Origin: Synechococcales cyanobacterium GL140_1_metabat_312
Lineage (GTDB): Bacteria; Cyanobacteriota; Cyanobacteriia; Leptolyngbyales; Leptolyngbyaceae
Length of the DNA: 43,965 nucleotides
Assembly (NCBI GenBank): GCA_025351345.1
Contig: JANXWB010000072.1
Coordinates: 1 to 43,965 of the forward strand
Direction of reading: 5' to 3'
Shown here: positions 15,121 through 25,069 of the stretch, in pieces
Numbering within the stretch: position 1 is the first letter of the stretch
Layout of the letters: each line of letters begins with the position of its first letter
Program-made: the position numbers and the translations under genes
The notes under the pieces: model-generated
Told to the model about the DNA's origin: nothing
The model's database searches: none
The model's input: the letters and a program-made list of their open reading frames with translations, nothing else

Positions 15121-16582
15121 TTGGTTCGATCGAGCGGCCCAAGCAGAAGAGCCAACCGTCCCATCTCCTGAAGAAAAAACAACTTCCCCAGCAACTCCCG
15201 CCCCAGAAGAAGCGCTGACATTTGCAAAAGCGGCCTATGAACGGCTAAAGCAAAAGCAACAGGCTACGGCAAAGTTGGCTGAGGAGTCTATTTCAGATGG
15301 AGGGAATATTGAACCTGTCGAGCTTGAATCTCCGATTACCGCGATCGAATCGGCCAGTGAATCAATTAGTGAACCTGTCGCTGATCCAATAACCATAGAT
15401 GAGACTGAAGCCCCCGCGATTCGTCCATTGTGGATGCAGGCTCAAGCCGAAACTGAAGCACGACTAGAAGAATTCCGATCGAATGCGATCGTTACTGAAC
15501 CCGAGCCAGAACTCGCAAAGGTAAAGACTTCGGCAAAAACCGTTGAGTATGTTCTTCCACCAGATCTAATTTTAGATGACGGATTTTCATGGTCGGCTGA
15601 AGTATTGGCTAGTCAAGGTCGTCGAGTCGAAGATATTTCTCTTGAAGAAATTACTTGGCTCAAACGCTTGCGTCAGGGATTGGATAAAACTCGTCGAAAT
15701 CTAGTCAATCAACTCAAAGCGATCGTAGGTCAAGGTCCGCTCAATCAAGATGCGGTCGAAGAAATCGAATCTCTCCTGCTTCAAGCCGATGTCGGAGTCG
15801 CCGCAACCGACAAAATTATCGCGGGACTTCAAACTAAACTCCGTCAAGAAGTACTGCCTCCAGACCAAGCGATCGCCTTCCTGAAGCAACTTCTCCGAGA
15901 CATGTTAGATGCGCCCTACACCACAGGAGTTCACAAACGCAGCTTTTCCCCTGAGAAAGATAAGCTCAATATCTGGATGATGACAGGCGTGAATGGAGCG
16001 GGAAAAACGACAACGATCGGAAAAATAACCCACGTCGCCAGTAAATCGGGGTATAAATGCTTAATTGCTGCCGCTGATACTTTTCGTGCTGCCGCTGTTG
16101 AGCAAGTGAAAGTTTGGGGCGAGCGAAGTGGGGTAGACGTGATTTCAAACCCTGGCCAAAACACCGATCCGGCTGCGGTCGTCTTTGATGCCATTAGCGC
16201 TGCCCAATCAAGGGGAACTGAACTGCTGCTCATTGATACTGCCGGACGACTTCAGAACAAAAAAAATCTGATGGATGAACTGGCTAAAGTTCGACGAATT
16301 ATCGACAAGAAAGTTGGTGATGATGTCCGAATTGAGACGTTGCTAGTTCTAGATTCAACGCTGGGACAAAATGGTCTACAACAGGCAAAAGTTTTTTCTG
16401 AAGCTGCACAAATAAGTGGCGTTGTTTTGACGAAACTCGATGGTACGGCAAAAGGTGGCATAGCCTTGGCTGTCGTTGAGCAGCTAGGTTTGCCCATTCG
16501 GTTTATCGGGGCTGGTGAAGGGATTGAAGATCTTCGTCCATTCTCTGGCTACGAATTTGTCGAGGCATTAATCAGCGGCTAG
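15110..16582 (+). CDS. ftsY: Signal recognition particle receptor FtsY
   Basis: FtsY is the membrane-associated GTPase that receives SRP-ribosome complexes for co-translational membrane insertion, which is important for thylakoid proteins. The N-terminal A domain (about 1-180) is acidic and Pro/Glu-rich. The NG domain has G1 [25 protein letters not shown]3 [17 protein letters not shown]4 [10 protein letters not shown] and the closing [12 protein letters not shown]. The 490 residues match cyanobacterial FtsY. It is coupled to nusB upstream. Confidence 0.97.
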   Translation: MTFNWFDRAAQAEEPTVPSPEEKTTSPATPAPEEALTFAKAAYERLKQKQQATAKLAEESISDGGNIEPVELESPITAIESASESISEPVADPITIDETEAPAIRPLWMQAQAETEARLEEFRSNAIVTEPEPELAKVKTSAKTVEYVLPPDLILDDGFSWSAEVLASQGRRVEDISLEEITWLKRLRQGLDKTRRNLVNQLKAIVGQGPLNQDAVEEIESLLLQADVGVAATDKIIAGLQTKLRQEVLPPDQAIAFLKQLLRDMLDAPYTTGVHKRSFSPEKDKLNIWMMTGVNGAGKTTTIGKITHVASKSGYKCLIAAADTFRAAAVEQVKVWGERSGVDVISNPGQNTDPAAVVFDAISAAQSRGTELLLIDTAGRLQNKKNLMDELAKVRRIIDKKVGDDVRIETLLVLDSTLGQNGLQQAKVFSEAAQISGVVLTKLDGTAKGGIALAVVEQLGLPIRFIGAGEGIEDLRPFSGYEFVEALISG

Positions 16583-16723
16583 AGCGATCGTCTTTGGTAT
16601 ATCTTTGACCATCTGTTTGACCTGGGCTAAGCAGTTTGTGACAGTTAGTAAGGCGATGCCAGAGATCCAAAGCATCTTGTTAGGATAAAGAAGTCTATTT
16701 AATTTAGGATGTATTCGCGTTCC

Positions 16724-17068
16724 ATGGCCCAACTTAATTTTAATCTTCCAACCGGATCTATCCGGGTCGAACTCACTCCTGAAACGGCAAAAGATATTCA
16801 AAGCGCGCTCGATCGTTTAATGCAATCGTTAAAAATCGTCGCAACTCAAACCGCTCCAGCAACTCGCCCGACTCCACAACGAGCTTTTGAATATACTCAC
16901 AACAACGGTATCTTTCTAGAAATTTTCTGCAATCCAAATCTTTATCCCAGTCCCTTCGCGGCCAAAGTTCTATTAACGATTCGTGATGCTCAACTTCGCC
17001 TCACCGTGGAAACAGAACTCAACCAAATGATCGAAGATGTCAATCAATTTCTAGACGCACAGAATTAA
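16724..17068 (+). CDS. Conserved hypothetical protein
   Basis: This soluble 114-residue protein begins MAQLNFNLPTGSIRVELTPE, followed by an amphipathic helix (KDIQSALDRLMQSLKIV). A Pro/Thr linker, a beta-rich middle (FEYTHNNGIFLEIFCNP) and a C-terminal helix (TELNQMIEDVNQFLDAQ) follow. I believe it belongs to a cyanobacterial family without known function. ATG 16709 would add five residues, and its AGG box is too close to be a ribosome-binding site. The downstream 118-residue gene on the same strand may share a transcript. Confidence 0.65.
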   Translation: MAQLNFNLPTGSIRVELTPETAKDIQSALDRLMQSLKIVATQTAPATRPTPQRAFEYTHNNGIFLEIFCNPNLYPSPFAAKVLLTIRDAQLRLTVETELNQMIEDVNQFLDAQN

Positions 17069-17132
17069 CTTCTAGACTTATGTTTCATAGATCTCACATA
17101 AGTTATCCCGTAATTCTAATTACGGCCTATCC

Positions 17133-17489
17133 ATGAACACTGACACTCTATTACAACTGTTCCAGCAAGGATTCCGAGCGGCGATCGGCACCACCCTTGC
17201 CGACACTCTAAAAAATCCCGAATCCTTCCCACAAACCTGGACTCGTCTAACCGAAAATCCCACTGAATTTGCTCAAGAACTCGTAGACAAGGGCGCGGTC
17301 ACCGAACAAGAAGCCCGCCAGGTTGTCGATAGTCTTTGGTCCCAAAACAATTCACCCTCCAGCATGACCATCACCACTACCGCAACCACCGTCACGCCTG
17401 ACGTCCAAGCTGAACTCAAAGACTTAATGATTGAACTCACGGCTATCCGATCGGAAATTGCTCAACTTCGATCGGATAGCAATTCCTAA
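17133..17489 (+). CDS. Small helical protein, phasin-like in layout
   Basis: This 118-residue protein has an N-terminal LLQLFQQGFRAAIGTTLADTL helix, a region typical of small cyanobacterial proteins with LVDKGAVTEQEARQVVDSL, a Thr-rich linker (MTITTTATTVTP) and a C-terminal coiled coil (LKDLMIELTAIRSEIAQLRSD). The layout resembles poly(hydroxyalkanoate) granule-associated (phasin-type) proteins, but that is only an impression. The last codons form a strong hairpin in the RNA. Confidence 0.6.
   Translation: MNTDTLLQLFQQGFRAAIGTTLADTLKNPESFPQTWTRLTENPTEFAQELVDKGAVTEQEARQVVDSLWSQNNSPSSMTITTTATTVTPDVQAELKDLMIELTAIRSEIAQLRSDSNS
17442..17480 (+). other. 12-bp perfect stem overlapping the end of the gene
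   Basis: GCTATCCGATCG (17442-17453) and CGATCGGATAGC (17469-17480) are perfect inverses around a 15-nt loop and lie within the last coding codons. A palindromic CGATCG core is inside each arm. No T-run follows, so this is a 3'-end stabilising hairpin or processing site rather than a standard terminator. Confidence 0.6.
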
Positions 17490-17507
17490 GTCAAGAAACC
17501 TGAGATC

Positions 17508-17915
17508 TTAGTACGAAACAGTCCGCTGCCAAATGCGTTCTAGGCTTTCGACAAATGCACGTTGCCGCATAATTTCACGGTGAAGATGTAATGTTCGCAA
17601 GCTAATCCCGATTAGAATAGCCCCCGGCAATCCCAAGTAAATCAGTTTGATCATCATGGTATTCGCTCCATCAAGAGCTTGAAGTGTATGTGTGGGAGTC
17701 GTCGATCGTTCCGGAATACTGGGCATAGGCATAGTTGTCGAGATTGTCTGTGTCGGGACATACTGTGTTGAGGATGTCGTTAGCACGGGACAATGAACCG
17801 ATGCTCTAGGTTCGATTTTCGGTAAAGAAGAAGGATTAAGAGGTTGGGCGATCGCTGGGACTATGCCAAATAAGAGCGCACAGACCACCCCAAATCGGCC
17901 TAAAACGCTATTCAT
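17508..17915 (-). CDS. Exported/membrane protein of unknown function
   Basis: This 135-residue protein has an N-terminal signal peptide (VVCALLFGIVPAIAQ, likely cut after AIAQ), a Ser/Thr/Pro-rich stretch (about 40-85), one transmembrane segment (IYLGLPGAILIGISL) and a basic cytoplasmic tail (HLHREIMRQRAFVESLERIW). I chose ATG 17915 because GGAGGG lies about 6 nt upstream. A longer in-frame option (17990) adds no signal. The family is not recognised. Confidence 0.65.
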   Translation of the reverse strand: MNSVLGRFGVVCALLFGIVPAIAQPLNPSSLPKIEPRASVHCPVLTTSSTQYVPTQTISTTMPMPSIPERSTTPTHTLQALDGANTMMIKLIYLGLPGAILIGISLRTLHLHREIMRQRAFVESLERIWQRTVSY

Positions 17916-18128
17916 AAATTCCCTCCAAAATGTGTGAAGTGAAGGTAGGACTCCCCAGATACTTGCTTCTGCAAATGCATCTATAACCACTCCCTGATAG
18001 TAAAAGATTCATCCCGAGTCTTGGTGGGGACTTAATAATTGTTCGCTATCGCAACAGGATTTAAACGATCGCAACTGTCGTCTTATCGGTATGCTGTAAG
18101 ACTTCTTTAACCACTAAGGATCTTCCGA

Positions 18129-18851
18129 ATGTTGAATGCGCTCGAATCGAATTTTAGCAATGCTAGTAGCAATCCCAGCGACCTGCGCGCTCAGATCGAT
18201 TCCATCAACCGATCGTCCCATGATGCTGTTGCAATCCAAGTCCTAGCGCCACTCAGTACGAGTTATCTACCTTGGAGTACGTCAGCGCTACGCCCCAGTG
18301 GTCTGGTCAAAATTTTGAATGAAATTGTGATCAATCGTCGCGATAATATTCTGGAATGTGGCGGCGGTATCAGCACCCTTTACATTGCACGCTTACTCAA
18401 ACAACAAGGCCACGGCCATCTATATACTCTAGAAGATAATCTTGGTTGGATAGAAGTCCTGCAAAATCTATTAAAAGACCAAGGACTTGACAGCTATGTA
18501 ACCCTAATTCCAGCGCCTCTTGTTCCCTGCAATTTAGCGCTAGATGATAACCAATGGTATGACTTAACCGCAGCAAAGACCATTCTTAAGGAATCTACAA
18601 TAGATTTTCTAATTGTCGATGGTCCGCCTGCCTACGATGAAAAACGTCGTCGTTCTCGCTATCCCGCCCTTTCTGCATTAAAGAACATTTTAGCTTCCAA
18701 TTTTGCCATCGTTCTCGATGATATTAATCGATCGGGTGAAGCTGAAATTATTAAAAAATGGTCTGCTGAATTTGGTCTTGAGTTTGAACAATATTTTTAC
18801 GATGGCGATGTTGCGATCGCTCGATCTCAAGGTGGATATCACGTCGGCTAG
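18129..18851 (+). CDS. Class I SAM-dependent methyltransferase
   Basis: This is a 240-residue protein. Motif I is ILECGGGISTLYIARLL (about 74-90), which binds S-adenosylmethionine. LYTLEDNLGWIEVLQ (motif II, acidic end of strand 2) and IDFLIVDGPPAYDEKRR (motif IV region) follow. The VDGPP pattern fits the Methyltransf_24 group, which includes sugar O-methyltransferases and small-molecule enzymes. The substrate cannot be read from the sequence. It is a single gene flanked by minus-strand genes. Confidence 0.8.
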   Translation: MLNALESNFSNASSNPSDLRAQIDSINRSSHDAVAIQVLAPLSTSYLPWSTSALRPSGLVKILNEIVINRRDNILECGGGISTLYIARLLKQQGHGHLYTLEDNLGWIEVLQNLLKDQGLDSYVTLIPAPLVPCNLALDDNQWYDLTAAKTILKESTIDFLIVDGPPAYDEKRRRSRYPALSALKNILASNFAIVLDDINRSGEAEIIKKWSAEFGLEFEQYFYDGDVAIARSQGGYHVG

Positions 18852-18876
18852 CTAGAAATTTTTTGAGGGCAATAGT

Positions 18877-20310
18877 TTATTTAGATGGAGATGGGGGTCT
18901 TAGTCGCCCCCGCAATTCTTCTTTGATTCTAGCCAAAATAGATTCTTCATCCAGCGAATCTAAAATGCGCGATACCACTGCTTTCGGTCCTGCATCGCCC
19001 CACGTTGCCCCATTTGCAAAATACGCTTTTGCCACTTGACCAATGCCATAGGTGGAAACTCCTGCAACCCCAGCTTGAGTAATAGCAACCGACAAATAAG
19101 GGGCTAAGGATAGTCCACCCGTAACAGGGGCACTCGCTCCTAGTAAGCTTTTTAAGGTTCCAAGTCCTAGTGTTGCCAAAAGTTCACTGGCCGTAATGCC
19201 TCCCATCGCGATCGCAATATTTTTCAGCAAGTTTACCGCCCCTTTTTCGGTCATCGCAATGCCATAGAGTTTTGATAACGTCAAAATCACTGCGACATCA
19301 ACTGCCGCACTACTAATCACATCCAGCACCGTGATCGGATTCAGGGCCACAGCTAATGACTTCGTTATCACGCCATTCCAAATCACCCGATCGGCCCCTC
19401 GATCGCGAATTTTAAGTTTCCGCTGCACAATCTGTTCATTCACTTCATTGGCATAGAGCATCGAATTCAGCGCAACTAAGGCTTTTCCCTCACGATCTAG
19501 AACTTCTAAAATCTTCAGCTTCACCGCATCAATCTGGGGGAGTCCTGGCTCCATGACAATCTTCAAACGCCCATCGCTTTGGCGGGTGGCTACGGGAACT
19601 AAGGGAGACGCAGAAGCCATGACAATCTCATCGGGTGAGAGTAAGGTTTTAACCCGATCGTCCCGAATTTTTTCATAAATACTCTGACGATCGGTATCGG
19701 GATATTGATCAATTTTATTAAAAACCAAAATCATCGGCTTACCGACCTCTCGCAGTGCCGACAAGGCCCGATGCTCGACCTGAGTCATATCGCCCGACAC
19801 CACAAATAATAAAAGATCCGATCGAGCCGCAATCAACTGGGCCAGCGCCGCCCGATCGTCGCCTTCCACTTCATCAATTCCGGGCGTATCGATAAGCTGA
19901 ACATGAGCATTTGAATTTAGGGTGATAAGGCGATCCCAATCCGCTAACTGTTCGCTTTGGGTAACTCCATGAATCGCTCCCGTCTGAAAGGCATCCCGCC
20001 CTAGCAACGCATTTAACAATGAAGACTTTCCGCGACCCACCATCCCAAATGCCGCGATATGAATCACTGATTGATCCAACTTGTCGAGCATGGAGGTCAA
20101 TCCTGCGATCGAATGCTCCAACCCACTGCGCTCTAACTCCGTCAAATCGACTCGCTGCACAAGCTCTTGAAGTGCAACTTTTGCTTGTCGATAATTAAGC
20201 TCAGCCTCAATATCGGAGAACTCTACAAGCGCAGAATCCTGAGTGAAGGGCCGATCGTCCTCACCCAATTCTTGACTATCATTATTTGATGGCGGAGTTG
20301 GAGAAATCAT
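18877..20310 (-). CDS. Dynamin-like/Era-type GTPase with DUF697 domain
   Basis: This 477-residue protein has a G domain (about 80-230) with G1 GMVGRGKSSLLNALLG (about residue 89), G3 DTPGIDEVEGDDRA and G4 NKIDQYP. The C-terminal half, with several hydrophobic segments (AVALNPITVLDVISSAAVDVAVI, LLKNIAIAMGGITASELLATLG, TQAGVAGVSTYGIGQVAKAYF), matches the DUF697 type of membrane-associated GTPase found widely in cyanobacteria. A role in membrane remodelling or stress is inferred from the family. ATG 20310 is used; GTG 20331 is the alternative. Confidence 0.88.
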   Translation of the reverse strand: MISPTPPSNNDSQELGEDDRPFTQDSALVEFSDIEAELNYRQAKVALQELVQRVDLTELERSGLEHSIAGLTSMLDKLDQSVIHIAAFGMVGRGKSSLLNALLGRDAFQTGAIHGVTQSEQLADWDRLITLNSNAHVQLIDTPGIDEVEGDDRAALAQLIAARSDLLLFVVSGDMTQVEHRALSALREVGKPMILVFNKIDQYPDTDRQSIYEKIRDDRVKTLLSPDEIVMASASPLVPVATRQSDGRLKIVMEPGLPQIDAVKLKILEVLDREGKALVALNSMLYANEVNEQIVQRKLKIRDRGADRVIWNGVITKSLAVALNPITVLDVISSAAVDVAVILTLSKLYGIAMTEKGAVNLLKNIAIAMGGITASELLATLGLGTLKSLLGASAPVTGGLSLAPYLSVAITQAGVAGVSTYGIGQVAKAYFANGATWGDAGPKAVVSRILDSLDEESILARIKEELRGRLRPPSPSK

Positions 20311-20387
20311 AGAACTAGTATAACGAACCACGACAATTCCAGGCTATGGCTGTCATAAACGATGGCCGTACAGACTAGGCCGAACCA

Positions 20388-21689
20388 CTAGACTAAAGAA
20401 TTCACCAAGGCTAAGTTCATTTTGCCAAAATTAGTACTGAGGGCAATATTGAGATGTTCCATCGCCATCACTAGCCATTGCACCGAGCCTTGAGTGTGGC
20501 ATTCATAATGATTAAACAAAATCGAAAGGCGCTTTTCTAGGTAAGGCTTCACCTTGCGACAAATCAGGACTAGCTTGAGCAGTAAGCTAGTGGTTGGGAT
20601 CGGGCCAAGATTGGAGAGCAAGTCAACAAAAATAAAATGTTTCGGTTGAGTCTGGCTTTGGACAATTAAGAAGTTCAAAAGCTGACTACAGGTCCGCAGC
20701 AGCAAAAATTCATTAAATTCTGACCCGTCATTGTCAGGCAAAATTTCCCGCAGCGTCTGATGCAACTGATTATTAAATTGACAGCGACCATACTCGGGTT
20801 CCACAGAATCAATCAAGTATTCATACAAATCACCCTTGAATCCCTTAAAGGTCTGCTGCTGATATTGACTATGGATCATAAAGCGCTCAGCTAAGTCTCG
20901 GTGGGTGCAACCGTTGCTTATCTTGCCTGTAAATTGCTTTAGAGCTTCATTGAGATCTGAATCAGGTAATAGCGTCGGGTTGGCAACAGGGTATAGGGCC
21001 CGATCGCTCCGTTGGTGGGTGACTGATGAGCGACGGACTTGATAGGTTACAAACTTAGAAAGGTCTACTTCATAGTCGTGCTGCATTTTTTCTTGCAGCG
21101 ATCGGATAGATTTTTGATCCTCTGGAGTGCTGCCATCGCTGACGAGACAGTGAGGATATAGATAAGGATAGCGACGAATTAAAGTCCGTAGAGGCTGCTG
21201 ATTTTCCAGCACTGTCGAATTTTGCTCTAAAACACAAGACAAGCGTCGTAAGGATTGAAACTGATCGGTATCTCGAAACTGCTGGGTCAAATCGCGTAAT
21301 CGTCGATTCGCCTTACTGCGGCTAAAGTCGATAGGCTTGATAGGCGTAGATTCCAGAAGGGAAATAAGTTGTGGCACCGCTGATTGAGAATGGGGACGGC
21401 CTTGCCAGCGGTTAGTGAGGATGTGGACGCAGCGGTTAAGGATGAATTGAAAGTCTTGAAATGCAGAATCTGAAAGTACCAAACGATCGAGACTCAGCAG
21501 AACCTCACGATCGTCATAACTAGAGCCTTCAATCAATAATGCCCGAACCCGATCAAGGATTTTATCTGGGTTTTCAGACTGGATTACTTGTAATAAATGA
21601 TCGTAAATTCTCTGCTCTTCAGAACCTACTAGACGTGTGTAATGCGAAGTAGGGGGCTGATTTGTGTATGGCTTACCTTGACTATCCAT
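20388..21689 (-). CDS. Unknown conserved cyanobacterial protein
   Basis: This is a soluble 433-residue protein with no transmembrane segment. The N-terminal region (YTRLVGSEEQRIYDHLLQVI, then PDKILDRVRALLIEG, VLSDSAFQDFQFILNRCVHIL) is mostly helical. A long middle contains LIRRYPYLYPHCLVSDG, and the C-terminus ends ALSTNFGKMNLALVNSLV. I recognise this as a type of helical protein seen in cyanobacterial genomes, without known function. No catalytic motif is visible. ATG 21689 or ATG 21701 may be the start; neither has a strong ribosome-binding site. It lies 77 bp upstream of the GTPase gene on the same strand, so the two may be co-transcribed. Confidence 0.7.
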   Translation of the reverse strand: MDSQGKPYTNQPPTSHYTRLVGSEEQRIYDHLLQVIQSENPDKILDRVRALLIEGSSYDDREVLLSLDRLVLSDSAFQDFQFILNRCVHILTNRWQGRPHSQSAVPQLISLLESTPIKPIDFSRSKANRRLRDLTQQFRDTDQFQSLRRLSCVLEQNSTVLENQQPLRTLIRRYPYLYPHCLVSDGSTPEDQKSIRSLQEKMQHDYEVDLSKFVTYQVRRSSVTHQRSDRALYPVANPTLLPDSDLNEALKQFTGKISNGCTHRDLAERFMIHSQYQQQTFKGFKGDLYEYLIDSVEPEYGRCQFNNQLHQTLREILPDNDGSEFNEFLLLRTCSQLLNFLIVQSQTQPKHFIFVDLLSNLGPIPTTSLLLKLVLICRKVKPYLEKRLSILFNHYECHTQGSVQWLVMAMEHLNIALSTNFGKMNLALVNSLV

Positions 21690-21701
21690 GTGGCATCTCA
21701 T

Positions 21702-22041
21702 AATTTCTGGTGAAAAATCCCCGACTCAATCTGATGCGTCATAACAATCCTGCGAAAAATGTACGGTGCCCCTACTAATTTTCTCATACTTCATTCAATC
21801 TAAACATGTCCGTATAATCTCAGAGAGCATCTCCTCTAAAAGATACTCCATAATGAAAGAAAAACCAAGGGATTCGCCTTTTCCATGATGAGTGGATTTA
21901 TTCAGCGACTCATATTGGCTATTACGCTGGACTTTAGCAAATTATGCAAAATTGGAAGGCTGACTAGAACACTATTTTTCAGTGTGATTTTTACTACTTG
22001 AAAATTCACCTGAGTTCCGGAAAGAAACGAATTTTGTAAGA
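21702..22041. other. 340-bp spacer, no gene seen
   Basis: This AT-rich spacer lies between relA/spoT and the unknown 433-residue protein, both on the minus strand. It contains one short hairpin, ACACT/AGTGT (21969-21973 and 21981-21985), with ATTTTT after it on the plus strand, and no convincing open frame. The promoter of the 433-residue gene must lie here, but I could not pick one out with confidence. Confidence 0.5.
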
Positions 22042-24300
22042 TCATTCAGCCATTTCTAGGACTTCAATTTGCGCGATTCGGCGGAGATTTAACACATCGC
22101 TCATTTTACGAATCTGGGTAAAGGTTCGTTCTAATTGAGTATGATCACAGATGTCAAGACCAAGATCGATGACTGCTGTTTGGTCAGGATAAGTCTTGAC
22201 TTGAGCATTTCTAACGTTGATATTGTCGTCCGTAAGACGGGATAGTAAGTCTTTCAACACACCCACTCGATCGATCACCTCAACTTGAACTTCCACTGGA
22301 TAGGTTGTGGGCCGATCCCGATCGGCTATTGGATTCCAACTTACGGGAACAAGCCGCGCACATTCAACCTTATCGAGATTCGGGCAACCATGACGATGGA
22401 CGGTGATGCCATTGCCTCGGGTAACAACGCCTGTAATTGATTCTCCCGGTAAGGGATTACAGCATTTGGCCGTATGATGTAGCATTCCTTCAATTCCCGC
22501 AATAGGTGACTTGGGCGAGGCGACGACAGGAGCGCTGCGGGGGGTAAAGGTAATGGGGGCGGGTTCTAGGATGGCGGGCTGAGCTGACTTAACGGTATCC
22601 CGAATTCGGTTGATAGTGTGGTTGACAGTCATTTCGCCGTAACCGATCGCCGCCAGTAAATCATCGACCGTATGATAATTGCTGCGTTCAGCGACAGTTT
22701 GCATGGGCGGGGACTTGAGCATGGCTTCAAAACCCGGTTTCCCCATCGCTTTTTCCAACATTTCACGACCACGGGCTAAATTCTCGTCTCGATGCGATCG
22801 TTTATACCATTGCCGAATTTTGTTACGGGCACCGGGAGTGACCACAAAGTTGATCCAGTCGAGATTGGGATGAGAATTTTTCTGTGTGAGAATTTTAACG
22901 ATGTCACCACTTTTTAAGGCGGTATCCAGCGTCACCATACGACCATTCACATGAGCGCCTGCACAATGGTTGCCGACTTCGCTATGAATCCGGTACGCAA
23001 AGTCAACTGGGGTTGCCCCGATAGAGAGTGGTACGACTTCACCTTGGGGAGTAAAGGCAAAGATTTCGTTCTCAAACAGATCATTCTTAATGGTGTCGAG
23101 ATATTCCTGTGCGTCTTTGAAATCGGTTTGCCAATCGACTAATTGACGAAGCCAAGTGAATTTCTCTTCATTGCTAGAGGCTGGAACTGGATTAGATCCG
23201 CCAGATTCTTTGTACATCCAGTGGGCGGCGATCCCATAATCAGCGATGTGGTGCATTTCTAAGGTGCGAATCTGCACTTCTAGAGGCTGACCACCTAACC
23301 CAATAACTCCGGTATGCAGGGATTGATAGCGATTGGCTTTTGGTAAGCCAATATAGTCCTTAAAGCGCCCTGGAATGGGGCGGAACATATCGTGGACAAC
23401 GGCTAACGATCGGTAACAATCGTCTTTAGATTCGACGATGATCCGAATGGCGGAGATGTCGTAAATCTGTTCATATTCTTTGTGTTGCTCGTACATCTTT
23501 TGATGGATGCCATACAGATGCTTGGGCCGACCATTGATTTCGATCGCCTTGATGCCTAATTCTTCTAAACGAGGTTTTAAGAGTTCGGTCACTTCCGTAA
23601 GCTGAGATTCCCGATCGCCGCGTCGTTCGGCTACCCGAGTTTTGATTTCGCTGTAAGACTCAGCCTCTAAGTATTTAAAGGCCAAATCTTCTAGTTCCCA
23701 TTTCATGCTACCAATGCCGAGACGATTGGCAAGTGGTGCAAAAATCTCGCGAGTTTCACGGGAAATACGCTTTTGTTTTTCGGGAGCCAGATGTTCTAGG
23801 GTTCGCATGTTGTGAAGCCGATCGGCTAGCTTCACAACAATTACCCGAATATCCTTAGCCATTGCCAAAAACATACGCCGAAAATTTTCCGCCTGCTGCT
23901 CAGTTTTACTGGAAAATTCAAATTTGGACAATTTAGTGACTCCTTCCACTAACGTCCGCACTTCTGTCCCAAAACGCTCTTCAATTTCATCAAGAGTCAC
24001 GGGCGTGTCCTCCACCACGTCATGCAAGAATCCCGCCGCGATCACCGCACTACTTCCACCCAGATCTCTCAGAATCCCGGCAACGGCGACTGGATGAGCA
24101 ATGTAGGGTTCTCCGGACGCACGAACCTGTCCTTCATGAAGGCTGCTAGCAAAGTCAAAGGCTCGACAGATTAGGCTGCTGACTTTAGACGGATCTTCCT
24201 TAGCATCAACATAGGCCGAAGAGCTGTCAATCATGCAGCTTCCAAGCCAATCAGGTAGATCAAGCGTTGGAGTTGGGAGCGAACGGATGGGGAGATTCAT
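22042..24300 (-). CDS. Bifunctional (p)ppGpp synthetase/hydrolase (RelA/SpoT, Rsh)
   Basis: The protein makes and degrades the alarmone (p)ppGpp from ATP and GTP/GDP. Residues 45-150 are the HD hydrolase (LHEGQVRASGEPYIAHP, then FLHDVVEDT with HD at 93-94). The synthetase follows, with YEQIYDISAIRIIV and the PKANRYQSLHTGVIG motif. The TGS domain begins at FAFTPQGEVVPL, and the C-terminal ACT domain is VEVQVEVIDRVGVLKDLLSRL. Hydrolase and synthetase motifs both look intact, so this is a bifunctional Rsh of normal length (752 residues). It is the stringent-response enzyme and also controls growth in darkness in cyanobacteria. Confidence 0.96.
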   Translation of the reverse strand: MNLPIRSLPTPTLDLPDWLGSCMIDSSSAYVDAKEDPSKVSSLICRAFDFASSLHEGQVRASGEPYIAHPVAVAGILRDLGGSSAVIAAGFLHDVVEDTPVTLDEIEERFGTEVRTLVEGVTKLSKFEFSSKTEQQAENFRRMFLAMAKDIRVIVVKLADRLHNMRTLEHLAPEKQKRISRETREIFAPLANRLGIGSMKWELEDLAFKYLEAESYSEIKTRVAERRGDRESQLTEVTELLKPRLEELGIKAIEINGRPKHLYGIHQKMYEQHKEYEQIYDISAIRIIVESKDDCYRSLAVVHDMFRPIPGRFKDYIGLPKANRYQSLHTGVIGLGGQPLEVQIRTLEMHHIADYGIAAHWMYKESGGSNPVPASSNEEKFTWLRQLVDWQTDFKDAQEYLDTIKNDLFENEIFAFTPQGEVVPLSIGATPVDFAYRIHSEVGNHCAGAHVNGRMVTLDTALKSGDIVKILTQKNSHPNLDWINFVVTPGARNKIRQWYKRSHRDENLARGREMLEKAMGKPGFEAMLKSPPMQTVAERSNYHTVDDLLAAIGYGEMTVNHTINRIRDTVKSAQPAILEPAPITFTPRSAPVVASPKSPIAGIEGMLHHTAKCCNPLPGESITGVVTRGNGITVHRHGCPNLDKVECARLVPVSWNPIADRDRPTTYPVEVQVEVIDRVGVLKDLLSRLTDDNINVRNAQVKTYPDQTAVIDLGLDICDHTQLERTFTQIRKMSDVLNLRRIAQIEVLEMAE

Positions 24301-24454
24301 AAGTCATTTCACGCGGCGAGATGGAGGATAGCAAAGCCCTGTCTCAAAATCACTTGACTGGCTTAAAATAACTATTTAAACTCGAATGTGAGTTCACACA
24401 CCATAAAGAAATTAAGCAAATATATCAAGATAGTGTTTTCTGTCGTAAGGAACC

Positions 24455-24937
24455 ATGAAGAGTGTTGATCCAATCGACTGCGATCCCGATGCAATTCTGG
24501 ACTGTCTCCATCTCCATCGAAAGGCTCTAGACCTAGTAACTGAGACGGGTTTAGCGCTGAAAATGTTGCCTGAAAATCCGATCGCCTGTTCCGACGGAGA
24601 TCCCATAAGTCTGCGCTGGATACTCCTAAAAACAATGGTTGAAGATCGAATTATTCCTTCACTAATGCAACTGCTTAATGCGTTTGAGACCACCGAATGT
24701 ATTCAAAATAACAATATTCGTGGGCTGCAAAACCAACTGCGATCGCTCACCCCTGAAATAACTCGTCTGACAAAGTTGCTTCAACTAGACCGACAATTCT
24801 GGCAAGCGGCTCGTCAATCCGATCGAATTTTGCAACGTCAACAGCAATTCACGCAGCACCTAGGGCAGTTCGCACAGCTCTTAGAAGTAATCGTTCATCA
24901 CTTAAAAGATGTCTATCTGCTAAATTCTGTCGATTGA
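24455..24937 (+). CDS. Unknown helical protein
   Basis: This 160-residue protein is largely helical. The N-terminus has DPIDCDPDAILDCLHLHRKA, the middle LRWILLKTMVEDRIIP, and a coiled-coil-like C-terminal half follows (LQNQLRSLTPEITRLTKLLQ and LQRQQQFTQHLGQFAQLL). No motif is recognised. It starts 155 bp from relA/spoT in divergent orientation. A role in a complex, rather than as an enzyme, is suggested by the coiled coil only. Confidence 0.6.
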   Translation: MKSVDPIDCDPDAILDCLHLHRKALDLVTETGLALKMLPENPIACSDGDPISLRWILLKTMVEDRIIPSLMQLLNAFETTECIQNNNIRGLQNQLRSLTPEITRLTKLLQLDRQFWQAARQSDRILQRQQQFTQHLGQFAQLLEVIVHHLKDVYLLNSVD

Positions 24938-25069
24938 TTATAATTTCTAAGTTAGCCGATCGGTTTTACAAGTATTCTGTCTAGTCAAATAACAATCTGA
25001 ACCCAACCACAATCCGATTCAGATTGTTCAACTTAACTTTTGAAGTTATCTCACGAACCCTCTTACAAG

